From Leishmania martiniquensis (lineage: Eukaryota; Euglenozoa; Kinetoplastea; Trypanosomatida; Trypanosomatidae): a stretch of DNA of 64,000 bases. Below, in pieces: positions 52,701-61,900 of this stretch; the stretch's first letter is position 1, and every line of letters starts with the position of its first letter. The stretch lies in assembly GCF_017916325.1 (NCBI RefSeq), contig NC_090160.1:626001-690000 (forward strand), read 5' to 3'. The position numbers and the translations under genes were made by a program. The notes beneath the pieces were generated by a model. It made no database searches and had not been told where the DNA came from. It saw only the letters and a list, made by a program, of their open reading frames with translations.

Positions 52701-53469
52701 CCGCCAAGACCTGTCGCGCGGTGCTCAGCGACGGACTCCGCGGTGACGTGTTGTCGTGCAGGATCAGGTAATACTGGTGCAGCTCTGTGTCCATGCCAGG
52801 GAGGCTGGCGCGTAGATCTTGGATGCGTCGCGCCTGCGCACGGAAGATCTGGAGAATACCTTCGACGCCTTCGCTCTCGGTCGTGGCAACCGCGAAGAGA
52901 GCCCCGATTGGGTAGTCAATCGTGTCGAAGGAGCTGCAGCGCACGAGGCTATGAAAGTCGCGGATGAAGGCGCAGTGCCACGTTGGGTAGGCGCGCTCCA
53001 GTAGCGTCGACACCGCCGCTGGTCCGCCGACCGTCATGGACGGCGCGGGGGATGACGACGCTGTGGGCGGCTGTGCCGGACGGACTGGTCGCGGCAGCGA
53101 TCCGTCGAAGTGACTGCGATTCTTCGAAACGATGTCCCTCAGTGCCGCACCCAGCTGCTCTCCGTACGCAAGGTCGATCGCTGACGCATTCCGCAGTAAG
53201 CGTCGAGTGTGCCGTGCCACCTGTGACACCGCCACTTCACGCACACACTCGGTGCGCATCAGGCGAACACCGAACCTGTTGCATACGACCGGGTCACTTC
53301 GGTCCCCGGTGCGTGCGCAAAGTGGCCCTCCCCCGTACACGCTGTGCAGTCGCAGCAGGTGGATGAGGTCCATGCCATTGCGGGCGCAAACGGCATCCGC
53401 CGCGGCGCTGCTCTCCACGACAACGACAGGGCGCGCATACCGCTGCTCCACCCACTCTTCGAGACTCAT
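46777..53469 (-). CDS. TRAPPC8 (Trs85)-like subunit of the TRAPP trafficking complex, 2230 aa
   Basis: A single long frame starting MSLEEWVEQRYARPVVVV. The N-terminal part resembles TRAPPC8/Trs85: a VCARNGMDLIHLLR segment, IDLAYGEQLGAAL, a YYLILHDN segment, and a downstream helical-repeat region (LEMQMRHCGDLSLALHDLKGAISYYR) like the tetratricopeptide-like solenoid of the family. TRAPPC8 defines TRAPPIII, a Rab1/Ypt1 exchange factor in ER-Golgi traffic and autophagy. The C-terminal half (from about residue 900) has beta-rich ASPIC/TRAPPC-type stretches separated by long Ala/Ser/Pro-rich inserts, making it about 800 residues longer than the human protein. No frameshift is seen over 6.7 kb. With the Rab3GAP-like gene it is one of two Rab-regulator genes in the window; that proximity is probably chance. 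Confidence 0.82.
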   Translation of the reverse strand: MSLEEWVEQRYARPVVVVESSAAADAVCARNGMDLIHLLRLHSVYGGGPLCARTGDRSDPVVCNRFGVRLMRTECVREVAVSQVARHTRRLLRNASAIDLAYGEQLGAALRDIVSKNRSHFDGSLPRPVRPAQPPTASSSPAPSMTVGGPAAVSTLLERAYPTWHCAFIRDFHSLVRCSSFDTIDYPIGALFAVATTESEGVEGILQIFRAQARRIQDLRASLPGMDTELHQYYLILHDNTSPRSPSLSTARQVLAAVQQLYGTNYCALIKINSVVDPRTVKNLDPAMWIEASPTVMDVPSAQALHKAAAQAAAAAAPSSTAAASPSLKTAATPLSSSAASPTSSAAAARTPTLSFRTLHSTCGTWPESNTAIVTGCYMSPEDVEEVRNVMAYYLSQSLFKFVERRLRMLDMSVQDRRTTTLGKMAAWFKGKDEGRPRTADVVNTPNGFASSALPTYVAHSLEMQMRHCGDLSLALHDLKGAISYYRMCIEELLETLALRPYNRALIAACQEGIGVALFLQGKLAPQSLTPWCTGATSAAQRMGSQTNRWEVAWNDYLAAGAHTYAVRIAFLLYESSRVRIPPMLDRCRAILTHLQRSGILQRQNLLSGVVSDMLASIAAFTNPPFPAGSAVPPSIPRDYPVYMSLRSFAQRLQQAGVLYSSDNSLEQALRCYLRVLELFRTIDPQETWKALAEHLYLTAGHLYTQLGQEVRGIAMASAAVAQGTPLYRNPATAQQAFEGFWGQQKRVLSSMGYALCPHMPMPRILRGSFHVDRNYYSTDPLTDDAARRMSEAMAETEWRGMEKHLKKNYTETVLKGHPSYRFPAFQECSGAPQGRHSQGGHGGSSVAANNGYGHNVTANPRGGALSPPAGVRQDDCVFAVAGAGSGSSAQQPPRHYTIARAEPLVLSFVMENTVGCAIEATELTLLYLDRASPEQLWKSSTTQTVRLQAGARQRVSLSFDPLSEGEYAIIGLCWCLLGQEGYYYFATREHRPGCPESLYEYAIENPMPSLDAPENIHVRVTPSKARVTATLRPPLPEYLYDGEYFHTSLVVCNTSAQQDAAYVVLQRSPAASHLMYIEEFGRLQNLKREASLLLAEHLKAQETRTFAITIRAQHRCGDTALQNTPNSFFLLLGYLPGPLPPPSLANSPDVDAASATPQTESSPTSMTVSHTSRLHQQLHCPTAAAAAHRAAGEPSAIVRLHRLLRRCEVQPAVTMHSTVLPPANASLRAAVVLTVKNISPVVERAPATTTAETAATAEDGEPVAVAPARTADAVQAVPVSSSRSAPSTRPAHARGPSYAPVRVARVLAVHSPRWSVECDGTEELFADRAMHCLLSHGDSLTLPLLVKRRPRAAGEADMTVRHVFMSDDDATNSAGVPCPYTDTTCMALANALPSPARAKVVEDHLGTSVSHSERDLFFLQTACLGPGRVGARPSADEASGGLAFYADKAGQQKEALKTAKQRRCDEVDEERRLCGGPIEHYTPLAIAVAWVREEGDGAGSGEKTNGGDHRPGLREGQMFLFVDPVEHVYQTLAQQQQQQRQAAQESAASLRPALSSVGAGVSVEQTQQELCEAMLVRYASLKPWQGALVWHVHVPPVVLAAKGQGPDKTVAAPVPVTLRCLSLAPVPLLVTAEALPPCVPYQSLSSPVCVGECSTRGGRSASLSASPPSLSPVSAAATNSPDVPVLFVGKTVHTFLLMPSEEYEVRFTALALRPGLVDCQRISLSAVPICYLQSTAAKEGDGGADVIRGTEGAPSLPHGGDASTAVPPLMRTGMTLASLIRTVLGRKAPPAAPGTPAHVLLSDPQPRERELSDNVSGHEGSGEEPCGRQRALQSYLAAAARSTVLTLVEHYGTRAAELVRQLAPLGPAGSATVSQVMPHTGPALTRVMMADDQAATLPAMRGSADAEIGKAASAAAPPPLAALSTPSTAATRSHDAARKFFRQLESFEAELQKARLSSASDPYALQYVYRPTVKMAEGGASRVGYYTADSSFAMSKSVNSGAGASGSPAVPLCSSFWSTPMTPAAVPSPAKNDTLSPAGRGVAALENASGSRVSSVSSTTSRKMASLTQPLTVIAFSAQGSSSSSRSLAQRSCDDATEPSSPLHLPAVAFERRAAEAAFTFDIREASTPVQGSHGHAHPSSGANGAGNDECTTACAVHENLDSLCVSGTKTPIDPVLPLGQLRSHDADLAEAAEVKVGTPVRTSEANIKDPVMGGVTGRDARACDGTAP

Positions 53470-55449
53470 GATGACGGCGTAGAGCTTGAGGGGCCAACTA
53501 GCGAGCTAATGACACACACGCGCGCTTTAGCGAGCAAGCGGACTGAGTGCACCAACGGTAAGCGAAGAATCGAAGTGCGTGGAGGGTGCCGCGACCGCTT
53601 TTAGTGGGATGAAGTGATGGAGGAGAGAGAGAGCGGGTGATGGTGCCTCTGCCTGCGTGGGCGCGCAGCGACCGAGTAAAGCCGTTTCTGTAAGGGAGAA
53701 ACGATGGCGGCGGCAACAACAAAAAATTCATACGCAAACAAAGAAAAAAGTGAAAGGTCGGTGGGTGGCGGGGTGGAAAGGGCCTCCGAAGGGGGGCAAG
53801 GGCGAGGGAAAAGGGAGTGTAAGATGCACGGCCTTGCCCGTCAGTGCCTGCGCCCCGTGCGTGACGACGACTTCGCTGCGTTCCTTTACCACTGCATGCG
53901 CGTTTGGGTATGTTTTGAGCAAGAGAAGGCGACCGCGACAACGTGTTGGAGGTGGGGTAGAGAGAGCGGGGGTGGGGAGAATGACCAGTTATCGTGGGCA
54001 TCAAGAGGTGTCGTGATGCACCAGCTCCTGCTACACTCCCTAGCAGCCGTTTACACCTGTACAAGAGGGAGAGCGGCGGCGGTACGGCAGTCCAAGCCGC
54101 GCTCTTCCCTCCTTTCTTCCATACCCAGCCGCACCGACCTGTGTGTTGCCACTATGTAACGGCCCAGGCATCGAGCAGTCGTCGATAGAAACCCTGAAAG
54201 GCACAGACTTCGCTCGAAGACACATCTGTTCGTCTCATGCCTTTGCCTACGTGTACAGACGCGCGCGCGCACACACATATACACATGCACGTTCATCAAG
54301 CCGCCGCTGATTTGTCTGCTTGCCCCTGTGCGGATCTGTCCCCTTCCCCCCCGTTGCTTGCCCATCGGCGAGTTCAGCTCTCTCTCTCGTGTATGCGTAT
54401 GAGTGCGCCTGAGTACACACACACACGTACCTATACACATATATATCTGTGCATCTACACATGTGGCCGTCCAGAGGGGAGGAGGAGGCAGAGAAATGTG
54501 CCGGAGGAGAGCCGACGGAGGGGGTGAGGACGGTGGTGGTGGGCGTATCAGTGCCTCTCGAGGAGAAGGGGTGAATTGACTTCAAGGCACGATACAGATG
54601 AAGTGACGAGGGGGACACATGACATTCCATCCCCCCCTCTCACACATACACACGCGGAGAGGGGCATGAGGGAGCGGGACACAGCGACACCGAAAGGGAC
54701 GGAGGGGGTGGGGGTGGGAGCACAGGGAAGGAGCGACGGACAAAAGCAGCGAGACCTGCGTGAGCCCGTAAGTGCCTGCGTGTGCGCGGAAGACAGGAGG
54801 TGAATGAGAAGCGCCTATGCAGTGACGTTGGGAATGAAGGCGAGAGACGATAAGCAGCCACCGATACGACGGAAGCGACCATCAACGGACGAAGGATGCG
54901 CCACATCACAAGCGAGGCGACATGCGAAGGGCGGCAATAAGAAGTGGCAAGCGCGAAAGCAGCAACAGGGCCGATGGCTACTACGGACCCTACCGCGAAC
55001 CTCAAGACCCGGGTAGTCGTCGAAAGCGTCCAACGTACATCTTACACACACACACACACATATGGGGAGGGGGGAGGAGGAGGGAGGGGGAGGCGAAGGG
55101 AAGATAGGCGGACAGGGAGGATGAGGTAGCGGGGGAGGGAGGGGGAAGAAAGAATCGTGCAGATGTACATGGGAATCGACTGAAAATATGAGAGGAGATA
55201 TTAGGCGAAAGAGGCACCCGCGGAGAGGGAAGGTGGCGCTCTGGGCGGGAGCGAGGAGCAGCTTTACCCCACATGAGGCGAAGGAAATGGATTATGAGGT
55301 CTCTGTGTGGAAGTCGTGGGAGGAGAGGCCGTGCATGCACTGTTGACTGCTGGCCACGGCGGGTGCTGCAGAGTATGTGAAGGATGCGTTACCCCCTTTG
55401 CTGTCGAGGGCCTGCCCGCGTGGGCGTGTATGGCAGAGGAGACCGTTGC
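53470..55449. other. Spacer between the 463-bp repeat and the TRAPPC8-like gene
   Basis: About 2 kb with CA runs near 54264-54285, 54414-54428 and 55046-55060 and long purine-rich plus-strand tracts (pyrimidine-rich on the transcribed strand). It belongs to the 3'UTR of the casein kinase and the 5' region of the TRAPPC8-like gene. No gene is seen. Confidence 0.55.
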
Positions 55450-55912
55450 CCTGACATCTCTCCTTCTGTCTGCAAGCTCCGCCCCTTCGCCCTCCCCTCT
55501 TTCTCTCGGCACTGTGACAGTATGTCCTGCGGCCTCGCCGTGCGAGTCAGCCGCCCACACACGCGTGGCCGCACCACCGCCCACCCCCCGCACCCGCGTC
55601 CATCATCCAGGTCCCCACATCTCACATCCCCTGGGGGTGGCTCAGGCGCCCCACGCCGGGAGGCAGCGAGGGCAGGGAGAGCCGCGCTGGAGCCACGCTG
55701 GCACTCTGCACGCCCAGCGGATGAGGCACAGGTATGCACGCGGTTGCAGGCCACTTCAGCGCTACGCCAGGTGGCACCTGACCGTCAACACTCGTCGCGG
55801 CACATCGCTGACTTCCGTGCGACACAGCCCTTTGACCCGGTCACCGCCAGAGGTGGTGCGGCATCGCCCGAAGACATAAGGGACGGCGGGCATTCCTGAC
55901 AGGCATCAAGCG
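55450..55912. mobile_element. 463-bp dispersed repeat, SIDER2-like candidate (independent locus)
   Basis: Identical to 11163-11625 over its full length with the same sharp ends, but in an unrelated spacer (3' side of the casein kinase 1 gene) and in the same orientation relative to transcription. Flanks: GACCGTTGC on the left and GGATAACC on the right, with no evident target-site duplication. Position in a 3'UTR matches the known habit of SIDERs. Confidence 0.65.
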
Positions 55913-56473
55913 GGATAACCTTTAACCGTAGATCTAAGGTGCACTGAGAGGTTCACGCCCTCGTTATCATGGCGACTGACACGCACACACACACATATAT
56001 ATATATGTGGTGTCAACGAATCCAATGAAGCACGAGATGCGAACGCAGCGAAGGGAGAGGGGCAGGGGGGCGGCATGTATATGCCTCGAGACCAGCAGAT
56101 GCGCCAGACTTCCAGAAAGCAATCGCACGCAACACCTCTCGGTCTCCCCCACACGCAGGCACGCGGCAGAAGCACAGATCGGGTCACAGAAGAGATAACC
56201 CTCCATGGCGTATGGAGAACGGAGATGAGAGGGCCGCGTAACGCAAAATCGTGGCGGCCGAGGCACTGAGACAAAGAAGGGATACCCGCAGTGGTGGTGG
56301 GGGGTATGCGCAGCCGCGCGACGAGCGGTGCGTGAAGGTGATAGAACCCGGGCGAGCAATAGGGAAAAGGAGGGGTGGGGGCGCGGAGGAGACGAGAGTG
56401 GCGGCTGTATGGCAAGCGCGCGCGCGTTTTCCGAGCGCCTTTCTCGTGTGCTCTGCCCCTCATCTCTGTACTG
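55913..56473. other. Spacer just downstream of the casein kinase 1 gene
   Basis: Holds a CA then TA dinucleotide stretch at about 55981-56006. No gene is seen. Confidence 0.55.
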
Positions 56474-58036
56474 TCACACGCGTAGTCGACCCGACTGCGG
56501 CGGATTACTGAACATGGGACGCTTGCTGCCGCCGTCGCTGTTCTTCTCCCGTTGCATCGAGCCAAATGTCTCGTCGGAGACGTCCTCGAGGTGCAGCTCG
56601 CCGTTGCCGGACTTAATGGCCAGCAGCTGCGCTTCCGCCCGCTTTCGCCGCATCTGCTCCTCTAACCCTCTAGTCACCTCCATCTGCCGCTTGCAAAACC
56701 AGTCGAAGCACCAGTCATAGGTGCCGCGCATGGGATCGATGTCCTCGGATGTCGGCAGGACCTGGGCTGCCACGGTGCTGGGGGCATGGCAATGCTGGCT
56801 GCGCCGGCTGTTCAAGGTAGACTCGCTCACCGCACTTAGCAGGCGCGAACCAGTCGCAGATGTCACATCCGTGGCGGACGTGAGGGGCACCGTGAGCGGG
56901 TTGGCAGGGTCTGCGGCGGAACGGTTCGCTGCACCCGCACTGCCGCTGGGCAAATCCGACGTGGACAGTGTCAGACCTAGCCGCTTGCCCAGCCCGCGGA
57001 ACAGGCGCCGCAGGCTGTCGTAGTCGGGCTTCTGTGTGAAGGTTAGGGCACGGCAGTACTGGCAGTACTGCAGGAATTCCTTGGGCATTCCCCTACACAG
57101 CTCCTCCAGCGGCGTCGCAATCTTTGTTTCGCCGATCTTGATGGTCTTTATCTGCTGATCCTTCGCTTGGATGCCCTGCCAGGGCAGACTGCCTCGCAGG
57201 AAATAGATGAGGAGGAAGCCGATGGACTCGAGGTCGTCGCGGCGGCTCTGCTCGAAGCCGCGGTGCACATTGGTGCTGCAGTAGCGCGCCGTCCCGGTCA
57301 GCGGTCGGCCCTCTGCAAAGGGGATGTGACTGTTCTTCTTCACCTCCCAATAGAGCTTCGAAAGCCCGTAGTCGATGATGTAGAGGATGTGCGCCTTTGC
57401 ACGGCAGCCGAGCACGAAGTTCTCCGGCTTAATGTCGCGGTGCACGAACCCCTTCTCGTGAAAATATTGAATCCGCTGCAGCAGCTGATCGGCGATCATG
57501 AGGACTGTCTTGAGAGAGAAGCGGCGATGGCAGTAGTTGAAGACGTCCTCGAGCGAGGGGCCGCACATCTCCATCACCATAATGTTGTAGTCGCCTTCGC
57601 TGTCGAAATAGTAAATTTGCGGGATACCGATGACGATGCCGGCCTCCAATGCTTTGCTGTGCGACTGCGCAACGACGCTGGTGCTCTGTGGGGGGTTGTA
57701 TGGGTTGCTGCAGCTGCTACCCTGCGTCGTGGCGCCGTTGAAGCTGCTGGTGCCGCCGAAGTTCACGCTCTCGAAGAGCTGCTTTGGGTTCAATTCATTG
57801 TGCCCTACCGGCGGCTGGTGTAGCACACGGTATACCTTGCTTTCGTAGGACAGCTGCGGGTAGCGCGCTTTTTTGCGCTCCAGCTTCACTGCAACGATGC
57901 GGCGGCTCTGCTTGTCGTAGCCTTCGAAGATATCGCCGAAGGAGCCGTTGCCGAGGCGGTGACTGAGAAGAAAGCGGCCTGCCCCAAAAGGGACCTCTTT
58001 GCCCGTCGGCTGATACGGCTCGGATGCGAGGGCCAT
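56474..58036 (-). CDS. Casein kinase 1 family protein kinase, 520 aa
   Basis: Kinase domain from about residue 18: FLLSHRLGNGSFGDIFEG glycine loop, AVKLERKKARYPQLSYE (the CK1-typical lysine segment), MEMCGPSLEDVF, HRDIKPENFVLG (about 198), LTGTARYCSTNVHRG activation segment, and SRRDDLESIGFLLIYFLRGSLPWQG, all diagnostic of CK1. A 45-residue low-complexity insert (about 85-130) separates the N-lobe strands. The metal-binding triad reads DYG (IIDYGLSK, about 223) instead of DFG. A C-terminal tail of about 170 residues is Ser/Ala-rich, with a helical charged stretch (CFDWFCKRQMEVTRGLEEQMRRKRAEAQ). CK1s phosphorylate acidic or primed substrates in many pathways; which paralogue this is cannot be told. 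ATG at 58034-58036. Confidence 0.92.
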   Translation of the reverse strand: MALASEPYQPTGKEVPFGAGRFLLSHRLGNGSFGDIFEGYDKQSRRIVAVKLERKKARYPQLSYESKVYRVLHQPPVGHNELNPKQLFESVNFGGTSSFNGATTQGSSCSNPYNPPQSTSVVAQSHSKALEAGIVIGIPQIYYFDSEGDYNIMVMEMCGPSLEDVFNYCHRRFSLKTVLMIADQLLQRIQYFHEKGFVHRDIKPENFVLGCRAKAHILYIIDYGLSKLYWEVKKNSHIPFAEGRPLTGTARYCSTNVHRGFEQSRRDDLESIGFLLIYFLRGSLPWQGIQAKDQQIKTIKIGETKIATPLEELCRGMPKEFLQYCQYCRALTFTQKPDYDSLRRLFRGLGKRLGLTLSTSDLPSGSAGAANRSAADPANPLTVPLTSATDVTSATGSRLLSAVSESTLNSRRSQHCHAPSTVAAQVLPTSEDIDPMRGTYDWCFDWFCKRQMEVTRGLEEQMRRKRAEAQLLAIKSGNGELHLEDVSDETFGSMQREKNSDGGSKRPMFSNPPQSGRLRV

Positions 58037-58953
58037 TCCTGCGCCGCACTCTCTTCTCGCTTTGTGTTCACCGTCTTTTATGTCGAGCCAGTGAAACCTC
58101 TCCCCTCCTCACTGTGCGGAGGCAGCAGAAAAAACACGAAGAAACACACACACACAGAGAAAGACAGACAGCACGTCGATTCTCCGCAGCGTGCGCAGGA
58201 GAAGAGAGACGGAACGTGGGGGTGTGGCGAAGAGCGGAGTTAAAATGGTAACGGTGAAAGGGAGCGCGCGGTGTCGACGGAGGGAAGAGACAGAGACAGA
58301 CAGACAGAGAGAGCAGCAGGATCGTGTGAGAGGGGAGGGGAGGGGAGGGGGACACCTGACGCGTATATGCACAGCGGCGCTGTATCCCCCCTGAGGCACA
58401 CACACACGCACACACTCAGAGAGACAGACACTTGGGCGCCGCTTTTTGCTCTGCTGGCACTGCTTTATTGATTTTCAAGTCGTGCGTATGTGTACGACAC
58501 AGAAAGGGACAGAGGTAGAGAGGGGGATATGTAAAGGCAGAGAGAGATATGCAAGCGAGGAGCGACTGCGTGTTGTGTGCGAGCGCGGGTACAGAGCCCC
58601 CCCCCACACACATACACCGACAGAGATGACCGACGCGCCGGAGGTGCACAATGCGCAGTCAATAAGAGGGTGACAGGGCAGTGCATCGTGTGTATGGTGG
58701 GCAAGTTGGAGAGAGACACTTCTTCCTCCATCAAGATGGTGTCTGCCAACAGATACGGGTACACATGACCATGTTTTGTGGGTGCTCTTCCTTGACAGGA
58801 CTGTTCCTTTGTGTCCACCCATTTACACCTGTTTCGGCCGTACGAGACGCGCCGTCAGTATCGCACACATACACACACGCACGCACAGTGATGCAGACGA
58901 TTCGCCTGCTTACATCTGCCTCTTTTCCCCTCTCATACGAGCCTCTTTTCCCC
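58037..58953. other. Spacer between the BRCT gene and casein kinase 1
   Basis: CA runs near 58144-58156 and 58396-58414 and purine-rich plus-strand sequence. Probable BRCT-gene 3'UTR plus kinase 5'UTR. No gene is seen. Confidence 0.55.
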
Positions 58954-61900
58954 TCATACGAGCTCGCTGTCCTGCACATTCGCGAAAGTGAGGCTGGCTT
59001 CCTCCTTTACCCAGAACGGCGTCCTGGCGGACTGGGGTGATGAAGGCGCACACGGCGATGTGGACGGAGCGGCCTTGCCAGGCACGCCAAGAGGCTCCCG
59101 CCGCGTGTCGCCCAGCATCACCGCAATCTCCTGAGTGCTAAGCTGATGACTTGCTTGCTTCAGCGCTGCTTGAGGACCTTGTGCGCACTTGACGTGCGGC
59201 GCTGCTGCTGCGGCCACCACGGCGGACCAGAGAGAGCTGCTCGGCGACTCGGCAGCCTCTTCGTGCGACGGCGGCACGACTGGCGCGCGTGCGCATGGCG
59301 TTACCATGGCAGCACCTGGCGCACCTGCAGCCTCGACTCCCCGTGCGGCGACGGCCCCACATACTGTTGCATGGTCGCGAGATCGGGTCGCGCCAGTGTC
59401 CACCGCGGCGCTAGCCTGCGCACACGGGTGCAGAGCGGCAATCTGCGCAGCGAGAGGGTGCCCATCCAGGACAAACGAGTCCACTGCTGTCCACTGGCGC
59501 ATAAAGATTGAATGGATGAGCCATGCTATACCCACAACCGGCGGAGCCGTCAGAGACGTGGCAGTCGTGATTGCGGCGTCACCGGCGCCCATGGAAGTGG
59601 GCTGCTGTGAGACGTGTCGCACGGCGTCGTGAAAAGCACAGCTGAGAGATTCGCGAAGGGCGCGTGTCCGGCCTTGCTGCCACGGCTGCCCTCCTGCTGT
59701 CAGCCCCATCTCTGCCATGCTGTCGTAAAAGCCCGTTAAGTCGATGACGAGGTCGAGGTGGGTGCTCGCCAGGTTACGCGTCACCGTACCGCCGAGAAGG
59801 CGCAGAAGCGCTGCCACCTGCGCCAAGGCCGCAACGGCGTCTCCCAGACAGCTCCCACGGTGGTCGTTGCGACTTGCTCGGCGTGGCCGCAGCGGCCTGG
59901 CGCCGCCGCCGGTGGCGTTGGCATTCACCAGGTCCGCAGGGGGGACATAGAGGTAGAACATTCGATCCTGGAACACAGGCTGGTAGAACGGTCGCATCGC
60001 CTGCTCGCTTGCCGGCACGTACTCCTCGACCACCTCCTTGTGAAGCTGTTGCAGTGTGGAGAAGCCGGCACAACGCCGAGGACACCGAGGTCCGGCGGCG
60101 ACAGCACGCGCATCCGCTGGAAGCACTGCTGCGCTGCCACTCGTACTGCTGGACATCGAAGACAGTGCGAGATTGGCGTGGGCCCACAGTGTGTCTCCTT
60201 CCACCACATATCCATACTCTTCCTCGGCCCCAAGGAGCCCGTCGCGACGAGGGACACCAACCCCAGCGGCTGGAGCGGCTGCGGCGACCACTGCCACGTT
60301 CACCCTCGCGCCCGCCACGTGCCGATCGCCGTACACAGGGTGGGCGTGGATGTGCGGTAAGATGCTGGGAAACGCCCCCAACGCTATCGCGTCATGCAGC
60401 CACTGCGGCGTCACAATGGGGATGCCTAACGCTTTGCAGTACAAAATGTCCGGCGTCAGGGCCGCGCGCAGGCTCACGACGAGGTGTGTCGGCTTCTTGG
60501 CCGCGCACGACCTCCATCCCACGCGCACGCGCTCGCACCGACTAAACCAGCATGGATGCTCACCTCTGTCGTCGCTGCCAAGCACGACACACGCAGCGCC
60601 CAGCTGCTCCACGACGTCGCGCAGGAAAAAGGAAAGCGCTGCCGCCGCCGCCGCATCACCACCGCTCGTATCCACTTCTGAAACGGCCTCGAGGAATATG
60701 TGGACGCACAGCCTAGTCACCATCCAACTCCCTCCCTCCCCTTCCTCCCCCGAGGCCAGTGGGCGGAGGAGTGAGAGGTCTGTAAACGTCATGGAGAAGG
60801 TCGGCTCCGCGGCGGGAGCGTGCTCGAGATTGCGCAGAATCTCAGCCGTACCTCGGCTTGGGACACGACGACGTCGCTGCGCCCCAGTCTGGCGCTGCTG
60901 CTGCTGCTGCCGCCGCTTCGATGACTTGCGTATTGCTTCATCGACCGCGCCGCCAGTGACACCTTGCTTGCTACGTCTTTGGCATTTCCGTTGCGCCGTG
61001 TTGGCCGGTGCGGTGGGGGTTCGATACACCGGCCCCACCGTAGAGCCCTCTGAGGCACTGCTGCTGCTGCGAGGTCGCTTTGCACTCTTTCGGGTGGGCG
61101 CCACAGATACTGCCGATGGCGCCTGCCGCACAGCGGCACCGGTGGGCTCGCTAGGGGAGGAGGCCGCCAGCGGCTGAGTGAAAGCCACTTCCACGTCATT
61201 TAATTCAGTCGGGTGCAGCGCCGACGCGAGTGACTGACGCGGCTGTCGTTGTGTGCTGCCCTCGGAGTCCAAGAAAGGGTCCCTGTCGGGCTTTAGCATC
61301 GTGTCTTGGTCGCTGGGCATGCGGTCCACGCGCAGCGCAGCGGCGTCACCCGGCTTGGGAGGCCGCCCGCGTCGCCGAGTTACGGCGGCCGTCGCCGTTG
61401 AGCGCAATACTGCGTGGCGAATCGCTTCTTCTTCCTCGGTATCCGCAGCGCGCCTCCTCAGCGCGGCAGCCGCTCGTTCGCTTTCGCTACAGGTGCTCCT
61501 CTCGGGCAGTACCACAGTACCCGCGCCTAGGCTTCCGTCACTGCCGACTTCGTGCCGAGGTAGTGGGGTGAGCCGCGGCGTGGAGGCAGTACCGGTGCTA
61601 GGCTGCTGGGTTATGACCTCATCCAGCTCTACGGCCGCCGTGCTGACCAGATGCGCCCCTCGCTTCGTACGAGTCGAGCTTCTGCGTTGCTGCGGCATTA
61701 CACTGCTGCTGCTGCTGATGACGTGAGCGTTTCTTTTTTCAGCTCTCTTTTGGCCAACGGCCTCATCACTTGGAAGCGGTTCAGGTGCGCAGCGCCCCAC
61801 ATGTGTCTTGTTCTTCGGCATGCCATCGAGGGGATGGCACGACTTCGTGGCGCCTCTAGTGGCGTTGGAAATGGACGTGGCATGGAGGGGTGAGGGGGTG

